From positions 693,351 through 757,350 of the forward strand of contig CAJNOP010000060.1 of assembly GCA_905250075.1 (NCBI GenBank): a DNA stretch of 64,000 nucleotides. Reading direction: 5' to 3'. Below are positions 49,601-63,178 of the stretch, in pieces (positions within the stretch are counted from its first letter, which is position 1; every line of letters begins with the position of its first letter). The DNA is from Rotaria sp. Silwood1. Its lineage: Eukaryota; Rotifera; Eurotatoria; Philodinida; Philodinidae. Position numbers and translations under genes: made by a program. The notes below the pieces were generated by a model. It was not told where the DNA came from, did no database searches, and saw nothing but the letters and a program-made list of their open reading frames with translations.

Positions 49601-51030
49601 AATTCCATATCGAATACAAACATATTTATTTTTTTCTGATTTACATAATAATAAAAATACTTGAAATATATATGATATTATTTGATTATTTTCAATTAAA
49701 TTTTCATTCAATTCATCTAATAAACTTATCTAAACAAAATAATAAAATTTATCTTAAATATTTTTCTTATCTATATATATATATACATACTAATTTACTA
49801 ATTCCACCAAAACGTCGTATAACTCTTCTTGCTCGACGAAATAAAAGAAGTTTAAGTAATATTAAACAACATTCTTGTATACCAATATGATCTAAACACA
49901 TACTATTTATAATTGTTATTATTCCACCTAAACGAAATATTTCATAAGCAAATGAAGAATTTTGACATGCATCTTCAAGAACATATAAAGTATTTAACTA
50001 ATTAAAGAAAAAAAAAAACACAATCAAATTATAAAAATCATTTCTTTTTTTTACTTTCAGATCTCGATCATACATTTCAATAAAATTAAGTAAAACACTT
50101 ATTGTTGATGAATCTTTAAATGCTGAAAAAGCACTTCGATTTTGTAAATTATGATCATGTAATAATGCTAATGATAAAATAGCTGTACATCGACCACCAT
50201 TCTAGATTAGTATTGTTTATGATTATACAAAAAAAAAAAAAAAGAGATTTTTTTTTGTTAGATAGACTTTAACAAATCGAAGTAATTTTGTTATTTGTTG
50301 ATATTCAACAAGTTGTTCACGTGTAAATGATATTCGATCATCATCATTAAATAAACGTTCATCATCTTCATTATTATTTGTATGTTCATCATCAGAATTT
50401 GATAAAATTTCTTCAATACCATCATAGAAATATTCTTGTTTATTATTATTTATTTTCAGAGAATTTATTAATTCAAGATATTCATCATTATTTGTGTTTC
50501 TATTAGATCATTTCAAGAAAAAAATATATAATTAATAATTTTCAAATAAATTTCTTTTTTTTTTACCCAGAAAGTTTATCATTTTCTTCAAGTCTTTGTT
50601 CATTGGAATGAGTTGAAACACCTATTTTTTATATAGAATTTTTTTTTTATTTTAATATCATATTTATATTTTAAATTATTAAAAATTGATTGAAGCAATC
50701 ATGTGACCTTAAGTTCAATTATATCTAACGGAAAATAAAATTATTTGTCACTTGATAAATTTTGTCAGAAAACTTTCTTTTAAAAGTTTCGATTTTTTTC
50801 TCGATAACTATTCTTTTAGATTTTTGAATGAAAGTATTCTCACTTTGAAAAATAAGTCCATCATCATGACTAGATCGACTTATACCACCATTACTACTAA
50901 TACTCCATGTTGCACCTTCATCATTATCATTCTCGTTACGATATCTAGCACTACTTCGTCGTTCAATGTAATGTTTTTCACCATCGGTTTGATTATTAAC
51001 TATAAAAGTATCATTAGTTATCTGTTCCAT
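46672..51030 (-). CDS. ODAD2: Outer dynein arm docking armadillo protein (ODAD2/ARMC4-like)
   Basis: Minus-strand exons: 51030-50730, 50621-50567, 50499-50268, 50201-50055, 49997-49791, 49729-49514, 48715-48216, 47554-47440, 47380-47192, 47131-46910 and 46848-46672, giving 786 aa. ODAD2 is part of the docking complex that attaches outer dynein arms to ciliary doublets. The C-terminal half aligns with ARMC4 by its order of armadillo repeats: IAAGWTIRNCLASIENHGEL, MRTFDGIFYLILNTL, IVKDEHNLEILTDLGIVSK, QLRKPFCDAIANL, LYKSLTKIIYDLS, NCVILHDVGIATNLLKLIG and ANALRNMRQ. The N-terminal 150 residues are charged and Asp/Asn-rich. The repeats are Ile/Asn/Lys-rich and much diverged. The first exon's donor (50729) and the tail after a possible GTAATA donor near 46705 are the least certain ends. 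Two introns are long (49513-48716 and 48215-47555). Confidence 0.8.
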
Positions 51031-51602
51031 TTAGCTTACTAATTTCGATTATACTAAATTTTAATAATCATCATTTTATTTCTCTTTCGATTATAATATA
51101 ACAATAAAAACACTTTAAAAGCGCCAATTAAAAAGTATACATATCTTTAGGACAAGCCTATCCAGTGAATAATGGAGAAATGATCATTAAAATGCATATG
51201 AATTCATTTATAAACCATTTTAACCATTTTATGATCACGGAGTCTAGTTTTTCGGAGTTGCAAGCTGATTTAAATATGTTTATAGTCTGTAATAACTATA
51301 TGATTTACTAATCTTTGATTATCGAGCGTTCATATTTTACACATCAGTCAAGAACACACTTCGAAACTGATACTAAGTCTATGGAACTTTCGATCCTGAT
51401 GAAGACAAACTTAGGAGTAATCAGAAACAATTAGTTTTTCATGATTTTTAACAATGAAATGACAATTCACAAATTGGAAAAAATCGTTATCTTCATAACA
51501 CTCACTGTATTTAAAAGTTTTTCTTTGAAGATCGACTATTTGAAGTTGAAAATATTGTCCTCTTTTTCTAAAGAAAATGAATCTCATTTTTATTTTTTCG
51601 TA
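51031..51602. other. Spacer upstream of ODAD2
   Basis: AT-rich DNA between the ODAD2 start codon and the fold-back element; it would hold the ODAD2 promoter. No motif stands out. Confidence 0.4.
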
Positions 51603-52467
51603 TAGAGTCCATGTTCCTAAAGCGAACGGAGACTTCATGGATGTGCATTGTGACTGCCATATCTCCCTCATTTTACATCCTCAAATTAATATTTTTATAT
51701 CATGGAATAGAGGACAAAATTTCGCATCTTCTCATGTAAAAAGATAATTTGTAATTGCTAAAATAGTAAAGCAATCAGAGGTAGAAAATAAAAATTTGAA
51801 AACGTTCGCTTTATGTACATGTTCCTAAAGCGAACCCACCTGCGCAGAACAAGCAAAAAATGAAAGAGTGCAATATTCACTCATTGTGGTTTGAAGATTT
51901 CAATGAAATATTCTAAAATTGATATCATTGAATTCTTTATCTTTAACTCTATCATATTCTAGAAGTTCAGCTTAATCGAAGATGGTTTTTATTTTTTATT
52001 AAATTCTAAAAAAATATACCCTCCGTTCGCTTTAGGTGCATTGCACCTAAAGCGAACGATTTAGCAAGAAAACGTACATAAAGCAAACACACCAGCTATT
52101 TTACCTGAATATCAAGTGTCTTTTACTATTTCCTTCATTTATCATAGACCGACATCAAAATTCACTTAAAATTTCGCTGACAAATATCTTCAGAATTGTT
52201 ACAGTTACAACACATTAGCGGTTCAATTAAAACATATAAAAAATAAATTCGGAAAGATGCAATTTCTTTGGTCTTTCATGTTGCAAGAAAAACTATTGAA
52301 AACTATCAAATATCTCATGAATAAAGGAGATCTGTCGAATCATGGACCTAACGCGCTAAAGAATCTAAATCAGCATTAAGTTCTGATCACTATTCATGTG
52401 TTTATTTTGTATTTTATCACAACTCGATTTTCCAATACCTGAGGTCCACCTCAGCTAGCAGAAAAAA
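51603..52467 (+). repeat. Left arm of the fold-back element
   Basis: 865 bp. GTTCGCTTTA-type motifs occur at 51618-51627 (inverted), 51804-51813, 51826-51835 (inverted), 52025-52034, 52048-52057 (inverted) and 52080-52089 (inverted, one mismatch). Confidence 0.85.
52025..52057. repeat. Perfect 33-nt palindrome inside the arm
   Basis: GTTCGCTTTAGGTGCA, one T, then its exact reverse complement. It gives 16-bp arms able to form a tight hairpin. A second copy lies in the right arm at 53647-53679. Confidence 0.9.
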
Positions 52468-53236
52468 TGAACTTCATGAAAATAACTATTTAAATATCTA
52501 GAAACCTCTTCTTTTGTGTTCAAATGGCATTTTGCAAGCACAGAACTACGTTTACGTTGCCAAAAGGGTGTTTCTAGGAAACTAATTTTCTATATCCCTG
52601 AGGGGGTCTAGGTCTGAGAAGATGACTGAAAAAAAGACGTAGAAACAATTTGAAAAGTTCATGAGTCGACTCGTTTTGCGCTGATTTCAAATATGACGTT
52701 TGTTTGAAGTTAAAGGAAGCATCTTCTGCTCGAAAAGCGTCGAGTAACTGTTGAACATGACACTTATTGACACTCAAGTGCGGTGGTTAGAACAAAAGTG
52801 CTTTACTAGGTATCTACTTTCGAATTGAAAATGGTCTCATTACAAAGAGCATGTTGAATTGCACATTTAGTGAAGAAATCTCACCGGTGCACCCGTAAAA
52901 ACTATAACTTCATAAGACTGAAAAATCATTACCACTCATAAATACCAACAGATCGAGGCGGTATTTGACATTTATAGATGCAAACCATTTGAATATGGAA
53001 AAAGTTGTTACAGACTCTGATAGAGAAAGAGATTCTGCATCAAGAGAACCTATTCTCGACTAATAAATGGCGGATTTTCATGAAGGTTTAGGTCAAAACT
53101 GGTTCTTAAAGCTTTCATAGAGCGCTTCAGATCTTTCTTATTATCTGAGCACTCTTGAAAAAACATAGGATATTTTCAATCAGCACACTTGGCGCTATCT
53201 ATCTGTAAACAATTCTAATAAAAAGGCGATAAAAAG

Positions 53237-54101
53237 TTTTTTCTGCTCGCTGAGGTGGACCTCAGGTATTGGAAAATCGAGTTGTGATAAAATACAAAAT
53301 AAACACATGAATAGTGATCAGAACTTAATGCTGATTTAGATTCTTTAGCGCGTTAGGTCCATGATTCGACAGATCTCCTTTATTCATGAGATATTTGATA
53401 GTTTTCAATAGTTTTTCTTGCAACATGAAAGACCAAAGAAATTGCATCTTTCCGAATTTATTTTTTATATGTTTTAATTGAACCGCTAATGTGTTGTAAC
53501 TGTAACAATTCTGAAGATATTTGTCAGCGAAATTTTAAGTGAATTTTGATGTCGGTCTATGATAAATGAAGGAAATAGTAAAAGACACTTGATATTCAGG
53601 TAAAATAGCTGGTGTGTTTGCTTTATGTACGTTTTCTTGCTAAATCGTTCGCTTTAGGTGCAATGCACCTAAAGCGAACGGAGGGTATATTTTTTTAGAA
53701 TTTAATAAAAAATAAAAACCATCTTCGATTAAGCTGAACTTCTAGAATATGATAGAGTTAAAGATAAAGAATTCAATGATATCAATTTTAGAATATTTCA
53801 TTGAAATCTTCAAACCACAATGAGTGAATATTGCACTCTTTCATTTTTTGCTTGTTCTGCGCAGGTGGGTTCGCTTTAGGAACATGTACATAAAGCGAAC
53901 GTTTTCAAATTTTTATTTTCTATCGCTGATTGCTTTACTATTTTAGCAATTACAAATTATCTTTTTACATGAGAAGATGGGAAATTTTGTCCTCTATTCC
54001 GTGATATAAAAATATTAATTTGAGGATGTAAAATGAGGGAGATATGGCAGTCACAATGCACATTCATGAAGTCTCCGTTCGCTTTAGGAACATGGACTCT
54101 A
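53237..54101 (-). repeat. Right arm of the fold-back element
   Basis: 865 bp, mirror image of the left arm with the same motif spacing. Position x in the left arm pairs with 105704 minus x. Confidence 0.85.
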
Positions 54102-55881
54102 ATCATTGATTATGCTATGTGATGTGAGCTACGCAAGGGATAAAAAGTAGATTTTAAGATTTATTTCTGAGTCCATCTTTGGGCAGGGCACAAAATTCAG
54201 GTGCTGCCGCATTGTATTTCATCCGTCTAGAATACTTGAAAGTGAGTCAAAAATGAACAAACATTTCCTCTAGACACTTTCATATCATTCATCAAGAAAT
54301 CAACTATGATCAAAACACTGGGCTCACTAACACACTAATTAAGGCGTTTATACTAAGGATGATAGTCTAGGAGTACTCATATTTGAATTGTGACTGAGTG
54401 ATCTACGTTTCCAGTTCATTATCAATCATGTTCTCTGAAGGTTTTTAAAGACAATTAATATATAACAGACCGAACGATATGAAATTCATAAATCCACTTA
54501 TACTATTTATAGTACAGTTATCTACTCGGTGTGCATCCTTTCAACGAACATCGCGCTAACAAATAACATACCAAATTTTTCAGTACCTTATATGACCTTC
54601 AACATTCATTCATCAATCATTAAACATTATAAAAAAACAGAAAAGAAACAGATTTATGTCATGAAAATGATGTCTTCGAAATGAGTATTTATTTTTTCCT
54701 GGGGAATTTGCGACCTTATTATTATGGATTGATATTTTATGCCATGTAGACAATGAGTTATCATGCATGTGCGATGTGTTTAAAAGAAGCTTCATGTCAC
54801 CTCAGTAATCTATTTTCTATTATCTCTGATTATTCTCACTGTAGAAAAAACCCTAGTACATTGACGCAATATTAGTATGACAGGTAAGAAACCATTGTTC
54901 TCTTGCGTTCTCCTTTGAGTGCACTTATATAAATATTTTTTTTTATTCGTTGATTATTTATCAGGTATTTCAAGTTTAAAGTTTGCTTTTCATGTGTTTA
55001 TGTTGTTTCTTTTTTGTAAGAATATAAAGAAATAAAGTCTAAAAGTCTACATCGAGCATAAGATTTAATTAGGGACTATTTCTCTGTTTTTCTTGTAGAT
55101 CTTACTCAATAATTTTTATTATAGTGCTTTGTCCTTTAATAAAGAGTCTAGTTGAACAATGAAACAGAATATATTCTTGCATCAGTGGTGATAAATTCAA
55201 TTACTTTTGCACGAAATATTTGTTTTTTATTATTAGTAATAATTAGATTCGATAGTCAAGGCATTGAAAATGTAGTTTTTTAGGACTGGCCGGAAAATTG
55301 TTATGACATTTTTTGACAGATGAATCATTTGACTTTGATTCATTCAATAATTATGACAATGTAATACTCATTGTATATTTTCACTTGCGATTATATAAAG
55401 ATTTTTTGAGATGATATACTAGGGTTTTAATATTTCTGAAAATATCATTTTAGAATAGAGAAAAATTTAATTTTAAAATCAATTTTATTTGAAAAATTTC
55501 ATTAGTTCTTTATTAAAAAAAAAACTTCGTTCAATATTAGTTTTTCTATAGATAATCTATAACCAACTAATTTAACTAAAAATTGAAGTTGACATGAACA
55601 TATGTTTCATAGATATTTGCTCTAATTCATATACACAATTAATATGAGTAAATAGATGTCGTTAGTTGAATAAAAAAACAAACGCAAATGCTATAGAAGT
55701 CAGTCGATCATATAAAACCAAGATGGTGACGTAGCAGCATAGCAGCTGATGTCACTTATTTCATATTCTACCATGAATCATCATGTTTTATATCAAAATA
55801 AAATCTTTTTTTGTTTTTTTTTTTCATTTATTCTAGGTTTTTCAAAGATAAAAAAATATTGTTACTATTTGATTCACAATA
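54102..55881. other. Intergenic region upstream of Rab2
   Basis: 1.8 kb, AT-rich. At 55745-55764 it holds GCTGATGTCACTTATTTCAT, a relative of the dispersed element in PPP1R21 intron 11. A pyrimidine tract ending in AG at 55834-55835 precedes the Rab2 start by 46 nt. Confidence 0.5.
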
Positions 55882-56958
<1,077 letters not shown>

Positions 56959-57610
56959 AAAAAAAAAAAAAAGAAAACTTTTATCAGATCATAGCAACAG
57001 CATTAATTTCTTTTTTTTCTGCACATCTCTCTTTATATATGTGTTACGTGAATTTATGCTTTGATGTTGTATTTTTTTTTTGTCGTTGTTTTGTGTGACT
57101 TTTTTTTTTCAGAAGAAATATATTGTATTCACGTATGATCTTTTCTTTTGCTTAGATCGATTAAAGAATGTCGTTCTTTTTTGCTGAAGAGAATTTAAAA
57201 AAAAAAAACAAGGGTTTTAATGAATTTTATTTGTATATAATTCTATGTTGCATTTTTTTCATACGGAAAGGACAGGTTTATATATACATATATATATATA
57301 TAGATGCATATTTATGCTTTATTTAGACGTGCAAAGTATTTTTCAGTGAACATTATGACATTTTCATTTGTTTTTCTTTTAATTGGCACCTTCATATGAA
57401 TGGATACTCTATCTTTTTTTTTCTTTTCTTCCTGTTCTTTGTTGTCGAAACCTTTTCTTCTTTTTTTTGTATGTGTATGTGTGTGCATGTGTAAAGCAGA
57501 AATACAAAAAGAAACAAATAAAAGTAAAAGCATAAGTCATTTGGTTTTGAGTATAAACAGAATAATATTGATGAAAAAACTATGATGTTTTTCTTTCAGA
57601 AGTATCTATA
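56959..57610. other. Spacer between Rab2 and TTC5
   Basis: 650 bp containing the Rab2 3' UTR, TA and TG microsatellites (57280-57302 and 57470-57490), and a pyrimidine tract with AG at 57598-57599 just before the TTC5 ATG. Confidence 0.55.
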
Positions 57611-60600
57611 ATGACTGATTTAGTTGATGAAGTACAATTAAGAACGGTAAAAATTGATTTCGAAGATGTTAATTTCGATAATTATTGTATATTTTATTTT
57701 AGGCAGAAGAAGCAAAAACAGTTTCTGCTTTTAAGGTAAGAAAATTCTTCAAAGAAAATTTTTATTGAGAAAACTAAATGAAATAATAGAATAGTATTAA
57801 ACGTAGGTTAAAGGTGATTTATTTTATTTGAGTCATTTGGTAACCATAGTGAAGACTCCTTTATATTTCATAGATGAATCATTGATTTCTTTTTAATCTT
57901 ATCGGTTCTATTCTGTATTAAATATATATGTTTCGTAGCAACTAATATTACATTTACAACTTTTCATTTTGTGCTATTTTTATTAGAAAAAAAAAAAAAG
58001 AGAAAATTGTAATCATTAACAGATAAAATTATTTTCAAGTATTTGTTTCATACTATTGTATTCATGATACCTAGAAATGTAATATGGTAATTAAAAACCA
58101 TCATGACAAGAATTTTCATTGAAAATAGAAAAACATTTTGTATTAATTAGAAAAGAAAATGTTTCCTTTTTTTTTCTTTATTTCTTAGATTAAATTTTCT
58201 TTTCTCTCGAGATAAATTTGAAAAGCACTTCATAGTGCAATAGAAATAATTCTTTTCAATGACATACTGCGAATAAATATTCTCACCTAATGTGCAAAAA
58301 AAAAACTATATTATTTTTCTTCTTTTTTCATAACACACCTGTTTCCAGTAGTATGAAATAACACATAATAGTCAAAGAAAAAACAAATAGTAGGGTTGTT
58401 TTGCAGGTAAATTTTACGATAAAAATTCTTTAAAAATCGGAACAATTTCTATACGATTTAAGCCTATGTGTTGTCTAAGAATATCTCGTCTTATTTATTA
58501 TAATTACTTTTTATTAGTATTTTCTGATGTTAGTCATGTGAAAGATAATTGAATGCATAGAATATCTGTCAAGAATAGTTGTGCTAAAAGATAAACATAG
58601 CGTTACAGGTAGTACAATCAATAGAAAATTCCATTCTTCGACTGACAATTAAGAATTTAATGGAAAAAAAATACATTATGATCGAAGCTTAAAATCTATT
58701 CATAAAAATAATCATGAATATATACTTTAATCAATTAGTAATTTTTAATGAGTAACAAATATATATATTTATATATGTACAACAATTTCTAATCTTTGCT
58801 CGGTAAGATAATCTCTTATTCTAAGCACCTATTTTAAGCAAAGATTAAATTGAATTTTCGACAATCATTTATATTGAGTTAATCTCTTCAAACACTGATA
58901 TAAATGAATAACTTAAGCAAACTGTATTCTCATCCCACTTAATCGATAGACAAGTTCAACATTTGATGTATTTCTATTAAAGCTTGTCGTGATGATATTT
59001 TTGTGTTTTTCTATTGATTTAACAATAGAATTGATACTTGATTATATTCTGTATCTACTAACACAAATAACATTTAAAAGTATCTTTCTATATAAAATCC
59101 AACTTTCCTATTCAAAAGTATGTTAACTACTGTCTGTCCAAAATTAAAATGGTCTCCGCCATTTTTTTTGAATAACTTGAGAATAGAAGCAGCTAGCAAG
59201 CTGCGATTTTTACCAGTCGAAAGAGGCGACGCTGGGACGTCTTTTTCTCTGACGTTGTATGGGACGACATCATTTTGAAATCAATTATTTCTGCAAAACA
59301 TTGGAAAAAATGGATGAAAACAGTTCATCATTTGGATGAAATTTTGATTTTGATATATTATTTAGATAGAGGAACTTCACATCTATAGTTTAAGATATAA
59401 TTTGAATGATTATCTTCACACATTCTAAGATAAAACACATCAAATTCTCAATTTACTCATTGAAAAGGTGTGCATTTTTCTTAGTTTTTAAGCAAATTTT
59501 CTGATTTTTTGTAAAAATTTCATCTTAATGACGGATTATTTTTGTATATTTTTTCGACGTTTCACAAAAACGGTGGATTTTAAAGTAGTTTCTTCTTATA
59601 CAATATCGGAGACAAAGACGTTTCGATATCTCTTCTTTAAACTGATGAAAACCACAACTCGCTAGCTGCTTCTATTCTCAAGTTATTCAAAAAATGGCGG
59701 CGACCATTTTAATTTTGGACAAATAGTACTTCAGATTTTAATTTAAATTACATTGAAGGTAGACATAGCGAGAAATTTTCTAAATATTTCTATTCTGAAT
59801 AAACGACACAGTTAATTATATCGAATCGTAATAATTTTCAATAAATGATTTTATATATTTTTGTTTTTGTAATATCTGACTCACGTAATGAATAGTATAT
59901 GACAATTTTTTTCTCTTTTAATCATACATTAATTATTTTTGCCTTGACATGAATACCTTTTCATTCGTTGACAAAAATAGACGCAAATGCAAAATATTTT
60001 TTAAGATATACAGTCATCTAGATTAATCATTGTATTTATGATAAAATTATGTTATTTAGACTGACATTGAAAATCTGTATCAATATCGTGATGAATTATT
60101 TAAACCAAATTCAAAACCTGTTGAATCAGCAAAAAATCGTTATAAATTAATTCGAACACGACTTGATCAAATTCTTTCGAATTATAATGAAATTGAAGGT
60201 AAATTTATAGTATTTCTTTAAATATTTTTTTCGAAGAACTTATATTCATTTTATTTTTAAATAGAACAAATTCGTGATCCATGTCAACGTGCTTTATTTT
60301 CATATTGGAAAGGTCGTGCATTTAATTTATTTCCTGAATATGATAAACGTGCAACAGATTATTTAAGTAAAGCAGCACTTCTTCAACCATCAAATGTATT
60401 AACATTAAATGAACTTGGAGAAAGTTATGCTAAAAATGGAGAATTTGAAATGGCTGCTAATTGTTTTAAAAATGCAAATAGCAAAGTAATCAAAAAAAAG
60501 AAGTTATATATTTTTTTAAAATAGAAATTGTTCTTTTTGTTTTTCTAGGAAAAAAATCGACTTGTTTTAAGAAATTTATCAATTGTTACACGACAATTAG

Positions 60601-63024
60601 CTTCAAAAGTAACTGATCGTACAGAAAGAAATCGAATGATAGAAGAAAGTATTCAATATGCTAAACAAGCAGTTGAACTTAATGTTCAAGATGGTGCATC
60701 ATGGTGTAAGTTAAATTTCTAAATCAATGTTATTAAATTAACTATTGTCTTAAAGATACACTTGCAAATTCTTATGTATGTTTTTATTTCATGGTTGAAA
60801 ATCATCCAAAAAATTTAAAACAAGCATTTAGTGCTTACAATCTTGCGGTTAGTTTTTCATTCATTTTAAATATCTTGAATGTTTCTTTTTTTTTATGATT
60901 TTTATTTTTATTTAAATAGCTCAAGGATCCAGCATCAGAAAATGATGGTGATCTACATTATAGTCGAGGCGTGGTACGAAATATGTTTTTTTTTTGTTTT
61001 TAGGAAGGTGGGAGATGGTTTTTAGAAGAACACATCATTCTTAACTGTTTCAATAATGAATCGTTTAAGAAATTATACAGTCATTTGATTTTACCAAGGG
61101 TTATTCCATAGAAATGTGGAGTAAAACATTGCATAAAATTTGATTTGACACCTGATAAAAGTTTAGAGTTGCTGTCAATTTATTATGTAGAACGGAAGAA
61201 AATTTTTGTAAACATATTCGAAAAATAAATCCGAATTCATCTGTCTTTCATCGAGAATCACGAAGATATTTTGTTTCTACAAGAAATGCTACATCTTGCT
61301 GAATAATCATTAGTTAAACATAGGTTGGTCAGATGATTCCATCTAGTGTAAAAATTAGTCTCGAAATATTGCATCTGTATTTGAATCTATGTCTTTTTGT
61401 ATAATCAGAGATTGAGATTTGAAAAAAATATATTCAGGTTTTAGTATGAGATCATTCAGAAATGTATAATCTAAGTTAATTGCTAAAAAAATTGTCTTGC
61501 AAGTCTTGCGTGACGAAAATGTGAAAAACGATTTAACTACTAGTGTTAATTATAGAATGATAGTTGAATTCTCACTATTATCAAACACATTTGCACTACA
61601 TTTTTTTATTATTATACTTCATTATTTCGACATGCCAGCAAAAAAAAATAACTCAGCTATTAAAAAGGCTCGTTATTCTCATTCTAATAGTTATTATCGA
61701 ATCCTAGAAAAACAATGATACTTATTAAAGAGTAATATATACGACGGAGTTTGTCACGCTCTGTGTAGTACCTATATACTTCAGCATTTCTAATAGATCG
61801 TGTTTCAAGAAAAGATGCGATTGTTTTCATAATGGTGTACGAGACTAGCTCTTTTCTCATCCTAACATCAGTGAAAAACAAAATCAAGACTTTTCATAAT
61901 GCAAAGCTGATGAATTCATGTTTTGATTTGACTGAGACATAGATTTTTTAGTGAAATTTCGCTAAAGGATTCTTTAATTTTTTTAAATACCCCATGCTTT
62001 ATGCGGTATGTGTGGACGAATCCTTCTGTTTTCAAAAATTCAAATTTCCGTAAAGTTACGTTAGAAATTCAAATTAAAACTCGAAAAGATACTTTTGCTG
62101 AAAACTAATAACAACTACCTAGACTTGATGGAGATCAAAACTGTATCATTCATGTCTTCATCTTTCTATAAAACGTTTCTAATGTTTATCAGATAAATAA
62201 GTATTAGGCAGTTGATACAACATCTTTTGTATATGATTTATATGTCGTTTATTATTCTATTAATAAAGGCATTACAATACCATGAAGATTATGCTGAAGC
62301 TCTAGCTTCTTATGAACGTTCACTTGAACTTGATTCTGAAAATGAAGATGCACGGAATAATCAAGATCAATTACTTAGTTATTTACGTACAATAACAGAT
62401 CTTATTGCGTGCAAAGTTTGTTGAATTAATGTTTTTCTTTTTAACAAAAAGCAATGTTTTCTTTATTTCTTTAAGGGTCGAATTAAACCAAAAAAATTTA
62501 AAACATTAGTTTCCGTATTAAATGAAACTCCATCATTGAATAATAATATTGTTCCACTTGAATTTCTTCATCCTGGAGATAATGAAAATGTAACGTATCG
62601 TGGAACAGTTGTTGCTAGTCTTGGTGTACAGGATGTTAAATTGTATGAAATCTTATTGTTTTTTCTTAATTAAATAAAAAAAAACAATTTATTTATTTTA
62701 TTAATATAGAATGTTTATATTAGCTGATACTGAAGAACGTTGTGTTCTTGTTACTGTTTATTATATTGATATATCAACATCAGTTTCACTTGGTGATATT
62801 ATTGAAATTCCAAAACCAGTTTATCGTTTAATGAATATTGAATGGCGAAAAGAGGTTCGATAGAAAAAAAATTAACGATTTATCTGAACAAATAAATTTA
62901 TTTTTAGAAATTTTCTATTCCATCATTACGTGTTGATTCACCAAAGAATTTAAAAATTAATGGAAAAGATTGGCCAATGAATACTTATGCACCACCGGCT
63001 ATTTCACTTAAAGTTAAATTTTAA
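57611..63024 (+). CDS. TTC5: TTC5 (Strap), TPR plus OB-fold protein
   Basis: Eleven exons: 57611-57646, 57703-57735, 60060-60198, 60265-60485, 60549-60705, 60756-60847, 60920-60973, 62269-62415, 62476-62642, 62710-62854 and 62908-63024. They give 435 aa (human 440). TTC5 is a p300-p53 stress cofactor and also reads the tubulin N-terminus in co-translational tubulin mRNA decay. Family blocks: LYQYRDELF, ALFSYWKGRAFN, LTLNELGESYAKNGEFEMAA, CFKNANSK, LSIVTRQL, AKQAVELNVQDGASWYTLAN, QAFSAYNLA, LHYSRGVALQYHEDYAEALA and LDRT-like SYLRTITDLIACKGRIKPKK. The C-terminal OB fold follows: YRGTVVASLGVQ, CVLVTVYYIDISTSVSLGD and SLRVDSPKNLKING. The ATG lies 11 nt after an AG acceptor. Introns 2 and 7 are long (2.3 and 1.3 kb). 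Confidence 0.93.
57736..60059 (+). other. Long intron 2 of TTC5
   Basis: 2.3 kb between GTAAGA and TATTTAG. It contains the MITE at 59130-59726; the rest is AT-rich without coding signs. Confidence 0.75.
59130..59726. mobile_element. Tc1/mariner-type MITE in TTC5 intron 2
   Basis: A 597-bp element flanked by TA on both sides (59128-59129 and 59727-59728). Its terminal inverted repeats begin CTRTYTGTCC, then AAAATTAAAATGG, and stay near-identical for about 75 bp (through CTTGAGAATAGAAGCAGCTA). They continue in diverged form to about 140 bp, including the shared string ACGTCTTT. The TA target and long TIRs suit a Tc1/mariner-derived MITE. The interior is non-coding. Confidence 0.78.
60974..62268 (+). 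other. Long intron 7 of TTC5
   Basis: 1.3 kb from GTACGA to TAATAAAG, AT-rich. The open frames 61497-61718 (plus) and 61684-61887 (minus) lack motifs and splice support. Confidence 0.7.
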
Positions 63025-63178
63025 ATCAAATCTCATTTTTCTTCTTATTAACATTTTGTTCTTATACGCGTGTGTATGTGTGTGCGGTAGTGTCTTCTAT
63101 GAATCCGTCCATTCTTTTAGTGAATTCCAAAAAAAGAAAACTAAACAAACAAAGAATTTTAAATTCTAGATTTTAAAA

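Larger units (their letters stand above)
51603..54101. mobile_element. Large fold-back element with 865-bp inverted arms
   Basis: The left arm 51603-52467 is repeated in inverted orientation at 53237-54101. Both arms are exactly 865 bp. I noticed only about six mismatches and no indels, so identity exceeds 99 percent. The outer ends read TAGAGTCCATG and CATGGACTCTA, consistent with a TA target duplication around GAGTCC...GGACTC (element then 51605-54099). The 769-bp middle carries no recognisable transposase. The arms hold an array of GTTCGCTTTA motifs in both orientations. It is most simply a non-autonomous fold-back or long-TIR DNA transposon, inserted or homogenised recently. An assembly-made palindrome is less likely because the arms differ at several bases and have unique DNA between them. 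Confidence 0.8.

Noticed and set aside
51411..51671. 86-codon minus-strand open frame across the left tip of the fold-back element
   Set aside because: It spans the junction between unique and element DNA and has no homologue that I recognise.
52574..52777. 67-codon minus-strand frame in the fold-back centre, a possible transposase remnant
   Set aside because: No DDE-type or zinc-finger motif can be seen.
57312..57585. Open frames on both strands with His-Thr or Cys-Val repeats
   Set aside because: They translate a TG microsatellite and pyrimidine tract in the Rab2 3' region.
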